From: Kordia sp039026955
Lineage (GTDB): Bacteria; Bacteroidota; Bacteroidia; Flavobacteriales; Flavobacteriaceae
DNA: 64,000 nucleotides
NCBI GenBank assembly: GCA_039026955.1
Contig: JBCCLH010000023.1
Coordinates: 31,235 to 95,234 of the forward strand
Reading direction: 5' to 3'
In this document: positions 60,596 to 64,000 of the stretch, piece by piece
How positions within the stretch are numbered: the first letter of the stretch is position 1
How the letters are laid out: each line of letters starts with the position of its first letter
Notes under the pieces: model-generated
The model's database searches: none
Told to the model about the DNA's origin: nothing
What the model saw: the letters and a program-made list of their open reading frames with translations, nothing else
Program-made: the position numbers and the translations under genes

Positions 60596-60988
60596 ATGAA
60601 GTATCGATTTCCAAAGGAAGAAAAATTAAAAAGCAAAAAATGTTTGGACCTGTTGTTTAGCGAAGGAAATACAGTGTCTAAATTCCCGCTAAGACTGGTT
60701 TACAAGGCGACCGATTTGCCAGAAAACGTGCCAATTCAAGCAGGTGTTTCCGTGACTAAAAGACGTTTTAAAAAGGCGGTGACACGCAATCGGATCAAAA
60801 GATTGATGCGCGAAGCCTATCGTTTGCACAAAAATAACGTTTTTAACAGAATATCAACATCCTATGCTTTTATGTTTTTGTATATTGGAAAACAAGAACC
60901 AACGTATGAAGAAATTGAAACTTCCATGGTTCGTTTGTTAGAAAAATTTATCGAGAAAACAACCACTACAAATACACTTGAACAATAG
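60596..60988 (+). CDS. rnpA: Ribonuclease P protein component
   Basis: 130 residues. The RNR-type RNA-binding signature is clear: FKKAVTRNRIKRLMREAYR (about 62-81), preceded by PIQAGVSVTKRRF. N-terminal FPKEEKLKSKKCLDLLF is typical. It binds the RNase P RNA and helps mature tRNA 5' ends. rnpA is often beside rpmH, but rpmH is not found in the flanks here; an S41 protease gene follows instead. Confidence 0.95.
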   Translation: MKYRFPKEEKLKSKKCLDLLFSEGNTVSKFPLRLVYKATDLPENVPIQAGVSVTKRRFKKAVTRNRIKRLMREAYRLHKNNVFNRISTSYAFMFLYIGKQEPTYEEIETSMVRLLEKFIEKTTTTNTLEQ

Positions 60989-61030
60989 ATATATCAAAGC
61001 TATCTTACTAACTATTAATGAAGTAAAAAG

Positions 61031-62668
61031 ATGAAGAAAGTATTCAAAAAACGCGTTATCATTCCTATTTTGGCTATCACACTTTTATTTGGTGCCGTAG
61101 GATTTAAAAGTGATTTCTTTGAAATTGCCAAGCAAATTGAAATATTCACCACCATGTTTAAGCAATTAAATATGAATTATGTGGATGAAACGAATCCTGC
61201 AGAGTTGATGGATGGCGCCATCAAAGAAATGCTGAACGATTTAGATCCGTATACAAAATTCTACAACGAGCAAGATGTAGAAGCGGCTAAAATTAGAAAC
61301 GCAGGTGAATATTCAGGCATTGGTGCTTCTGTTCGTAGAAACAAAAATAAAATCACCATCATGGAACCGTACAAAGGATATCCTGCAGATAAAGCGGGAT
61401 TAAAAGCAGGTGATGAAATTGTGAAAATTGGTGATATTGTCATTGCGAATTTTAAAGAAGATACAGGCGAGTTGCTAAAAGGAGCTCCAAATAGCAAAGT
61501 AACGATTGTGTACAAACGCCAAGGAAAGGAATATACTACTGAGTTGACACGAACTAAAATTGAAGTAGATGCAGTTCCATTTTATAAAATGATTGATGAT
61601 AAAACAGGCTACATTGTATTGGCAAAATTCAATAAAAAAGCGAGTGCACAAACGAAAGATGCTTTAGAAAGATTGAAAGAAGATGGTGCGGAACGCATCA
61701 TACTAGATTTACGTGGAAATCCTGGTGGATTGTTGCGCGAATCGATTGATATTGTGAATTTATTTGTGCCAAAAGGCGAAGTGATTGTTACGACAAAATC
61801 GAAAGTAAAAAAATACAATAGAACCTATAAAACGAGAAAGAAACCCATAGATACAGAAATTCCATTGGTCGTGTTGGTGAATGGGAAAAGTGCTTCTGCA
61901 AGCGAAATTGTTTCTGGGGCGTTGCAAGATTTGGACAGAGCCGTCGTAATTGGTGCGCGTAGTTTTGGAAAAGGATTGGTACAGCAACCAAAAAAATTAA
62001 CCTATGGAACTCAGTTAAAAGTAACGATTTCAAGATATTACACACCTTCTGGACGTTGTATTCAAGCGTTGGATTACTGGAATAGAGATGCAAATGGAAA
62101 TGCAGTGCGTACGGACGAAAGTGAGTATAATGCTTTTAAAACGAAAAAAGGAAGAACAGTGTATGACGGTGGCGGAATCAATCCGGATATTGAAATTATA
62201 TCGCAAAAAACGAGTGACTTTACACGTTCACTCCTTGGAAGCTTATCAGTTTTCAATTATGCGACTGATTTTTACAATCAAAATTCTTTTGCTTCTATAA
62301 ACGACTTTTCAATGAATGACGTCAATTACAATGCTTTTAAACAAAGTGTGGCAGCTTCTGGTTTGGATTTTTACGAAACGAATACGGAAAAAGAACTCAA
62401 AAAAATCATGAGTACTAAAGAAGCAGCTGATTTTGGAAATGCAGTATCTAAAGAGTATGAAGACTTATTAACTTCTATCAAACAAAGCAAATTAGACGCG
62501 TTAGACACCTATAAATCAGAAATAGAACTAGAACTTCAAAATGAAATTTTAAAGCGCTATTTCTACCGTGAAGGTTTATATCAGTATCAATTGACAAATG
62601 ACGAAGCTATTAAAAAAGCCACAGAAGTATTAGCCGATCAAGATCAATACGAAGCTATTCTGAACTAA
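61031..62668 (+). CDS. S41-family C-terminal processing peptidase
   Basis: 545 residues with an N-terminal membrane anchor (about 9-27). A PDZ domain (VRRNKNKITIMEPYKGYPAD, GLKAGDEIVKIGDIV) is followed by the S41 core: GYIVLAKFNKKASAQTKDAL, ILDLRGNPGG, and NGKSASASEIVSGALQD holding the catalytic Ser (middle Ser of SASAS) and the Lys of SFGKGLVQQ, 25 residues apart. It cuts proteins near their C-terminus in the periplasm. The rnpA gene precedes it by 42 bp. Its stop is 3 bp from that of the convergent GNAT gene. Confidence 0.95.
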   Translation: MKKVFKKRVIIPILAITLLFGAVGFKSDFFEIAKQIEIFTTMFKQLNMNYVDETNPAELMDGAIKEMLNDLDPYTKFYNEQDVEAAKIRNAGEYSGIGASVRRNKNKITIMEPYKGYPADKAGLKAGDEIVKIGDIVIANFKEDTGELLKGAPNSKVTIVYKRQGKEYTTELTRTKIEVDAVPFYKMIDDKTGYIVLAKFNKKASAQTKDALERLKEDGAERIILDLRGNPGGLLRESIDIVNLFVPKGEVIVTTKSKVKKYNRTYKTRKKPIDTEIPLVVLVNGKSASASEIVSGALQDLDRAVVIGARSFGKGLVQQPKKLTYGTQLKVTISRYYTPSGRCIQALDYWNRDANGNAVRTDESEYNAFKTKKGRTVYDGGGINPDIEIISQKTSDFTRSLLGSLSVFNYATDFYNQNSFASINDFSMNDVNYNAFKQSVAASGLDFYETNTEKELKKIMSTKEAADFGNAVSKEYEDLLTSIKQSKLDALDTYKSEIELELQNEILKRYFYREGLYQYQLTNDEAIKKATEVLADQDQYEAILN

Positions 62669-62671
62669 GTA

Positions 62672-63115
62672 TTAACGTATCATTGCAATATGAGGAATTC
62701 CGTCTTCCAGGTACTCCTCGCCTATTTGTGTAAATCCGTGTGAATTGTAAAACTTTCGTAAATATGTTTGTGCAGAGATTTTAATTTTTGCTGTCTGATA
62801 ACGATTTTTAATTGCTTCAATAGACGCTTTAATGATGTCATGACCATATCCAAACGCACGTGCTTTTTCTGAAACTACGACGCGACCGATACTTGCTTTT
62901 TCAAAATAATCACCAGCATCAAACAATCGTGTATACGCAACAATTTTTCCTTCAGGATTACTGCCGATCACATGCAATGCTTTTCGATCTTTTCCGTCAA
63001 TATCTTGGTATACACAATCTTGTTCTACTACAAAGACTTCGCTACGCAGTTGAAGCACGTCATACAGCTCGTCAATAGTGAACTCTTCAAAGGATTTTAC
63101 GGTGATTTTTAGCAT
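62672..63115 (-). CDS. GNAT-family N-acetyltransferase (ElaA-like)
   Basis: 147 residues. Starts with FEEFTIDELYDVLQLRSEVF and VVEQDCVYQDIDGKDRKALH, which is the ElaA-type signature. The acetyl-CoA binding motif is IGRVVVSEKARAFGYGHDII (motif A; R/QxxGxG/A variant). It follows the rpiB gene with a 12-bp gap, so the two are likely co-transcribed. Acceptor unknown. Confidence 0.9.
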   Translation of the reverse strand: MLKITVKSFEEFTIDELYDVLQLRSEVFVVEQDCVYQDIDGKDRKALHVIGSNPEGKIVAYTRLFDAGDYFEKASIGRVVVSEKARAFGYGHDIIKASIEAIKNRYQTAKIKISAQTYLRKFYNSHGFTQIGEEYLEDGIPHIAMIR

Positions 63116-63127
63116 AGAGTTTCTAGA

Positions 63128-63562
63128 TTAACTACAAGCAATCTTCTCCACTCTGCGTTCGTGTCTGCCGCCTTCAAACGCTGTTGATAAAAAAGTATCA
63201 ACCATGGCAACAGCTTGTAGTAAGGATGTAAAACGTGCAGGAATACTTAAAATATTAGCGTCATTATGCTCTCTAGCTAGAGCCACAATTTCCTTGGTCC
63301 AACAAAGCGCTGCACGTACTTTTTGATGCTTATTTGCCGTCATTGCTGCGCCGTTTCCGCTTCCGCAGATAATAATTCCAAACGGAACTTTTCCACTTTC
63401 TACATCCGAAGCAACTGGATGAATAAAATCTGGATAATCCACACTATCATTCGTATTGGTTCCGTAATTTTGAACAGCATATCCGTTGGCTTCTAAATGT
63501 GCTACAATGGCATTTTTATACTCCGTTCCAGCATGATCGTTTCCGATGGCAATTGTTTTCAT
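63128..63562 (-). CDS. rpiB: Ribose 5-phosphate isomerase B
   Basis: 144 residues, normal length. Opens MKTIAIGNDHAGTEYKN with the conserved DHAG, then GTNTNDSVDYPDF, catalytic C66 in FGIIICGSGNG, and NDANILSIPARF. It interconverts ribose 5-phosphate and ribulose 5-phosphate in the pentose phosphate pathway. First gene of a two-gene unit with the GNAT gene. Confidence 0.96.
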   Translation of the reverse strand: MKTIAIGNDHAGTEYKNAIVAHLEANGYAVQNYGTNTNDSVDYPDFIHPVASDVESGKVPFGIIICGSGNGAAMTANKHQKVRAALCWTKEIVALAREHNDANILSIPARFTSLLQAVAMVDTFLSTAFEGGRHERRVEKIACS

Positions 63563-64000
63563 TTGTTATTGTGTTGTGTTTGTTGAAAACAAAGGTACGC
63601 ATCGGCTTTTGAACAACCGAAAAAAGTCAATGTTAATTTAATTTTACAATTCATTAATTTTGAGATAATTATAGCTTAACATGAATTGTTGATATTTAGT
63701 GATTAGAAAATAAGAAGAAAATTTTGTGCCTTCAGAATATTTTACAATATGCACAAATTTTAAAACTTCGCAATTTATTTATGCCTTCTTTTTAGAAAAC
63801 TTTTCAAAAACCGTTTTCTTGATTGTTAACAATTTCTTAACGAATTTTTATCAAAAATACACTGTGAATTTAAGTTGTTAATAACTGTTGATAACCTAGT
63901 TAATTCTTCTTAAAATTAATCAGTTAGATTTTTCATAAGTTGTTCACGGAATTCAATAAAATACAATTCCAACAAAAAGCTATAAAAGTTTTGCTAACTA
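63563..64000. other. AT-rich right edge, no gene seen
   Basis: 438 bp without an open frame worth calling. Very AT-rich, with several TTGTTAACAA- and GTTGATAAC-like words but no clear terminator or tRNA. The rpiB promoter is near its left end. A gene may begin beyond the right edge. Confidence 0.6.

Noticed and set aside
63563..64000. Possible replication origin or DnaA-box cluster at the right edge
   Set aside because: Only TGTTGATAAC-like words, one mismatch from a DnaA box; no cluster of exact boxes and no dnaA or dnaN nearby.

Overview
The window looks like chromosomal DNA of a marine Flavobacteriaceae member (Bacteroidota), plausibly Kordia or a close relative; the genus is inference. 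The sequence is AT-rich. Its genes include TonB-dependent receptors with an N-terminal carboxypeptidase-like domain, a LytS/LytTR two-component pair with a propeller sensor, a Bacteroidota-type lanthipeptide leader and a helicase carrying HRDC and C-terminal HTH domains. Many promoters match the Bacteroidota -7 consensus TAnnTTTG rather than a sigma70 -10 box.

Layout. 0-8.3 kb: the 3' part of a TolC-like exporter gene (cut by the left edge), a spacer carrying a 252-bp duplication, an orphan class I lanthipeptide precursor, a one-piece propeller sensor kinase with its LytTR response regulator, and a TetR regulator divergent from two tandem methyltransferase-like membrane proteins. 8.3-9.3 kb: a tandem array with an exact 162-bp period. 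9.3-12 kb: a two-TM winged-helix regulator divergent from a three-gene secreted-protein operon (DsbD_N-like, YceI, unknown); phased 11-bp direct repeats lie between them. 12-16 kb: an 853-residue helical/barrel-like secreted protein overlapping a trypsin-like protease gene, an unrecognised pair.

16-30 kb: two AraC regulators, two SDRs, a TauD dioxygenase, a SnoaL-like protein, an aldo/keto reductase, two tiny membrane proteins and a complete RND efflux system. Six promoters here share one architecture: two TTTTGGT half-sites exactly 21 bp apart, placed exactly 24 bp from a TAnnTTTG -7 element. This appears to be a compact AraC-controlled efflux and detoxification regulon, and it is the strongest systems-level observation in the window.

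30-37 kb: a small acidic ORF, a TonB receptor divergent from a MarR regulator, a membrane protein followed by a remnant of a MarR-like gene end, two tandem unknown membrane proteins, and a CAT-anticodon tRNA. 37-57 kb is mostly housekeeping: mce, rbfA, a LolC/E-type permease, dusB, an outer-membrane receptor, lepA, a Na+/H+ antiporter, a serine hydrolase, an AraC-type membrane regulator, a GIY-YIG protein, a helicase, an MBL hydrolase, and S8 and M1 peptidases.

57-60 kb: an S24 phage-type repressor, a divergent 51-residue HTH-like protein, a cell-wall hydrolase overlapping a holin, and shared operator repeats at two promoters. This resembles a stand-alone lysis cassette without virion genes. 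60-64 kb: rnpA, an S41 protease, a GNAT acetyltransferase, rpiB and an AT-rich right edge. At least three families of hairpin-forming dispersed repeats fill many intergenic spaces, mostly at gene 3' ends.
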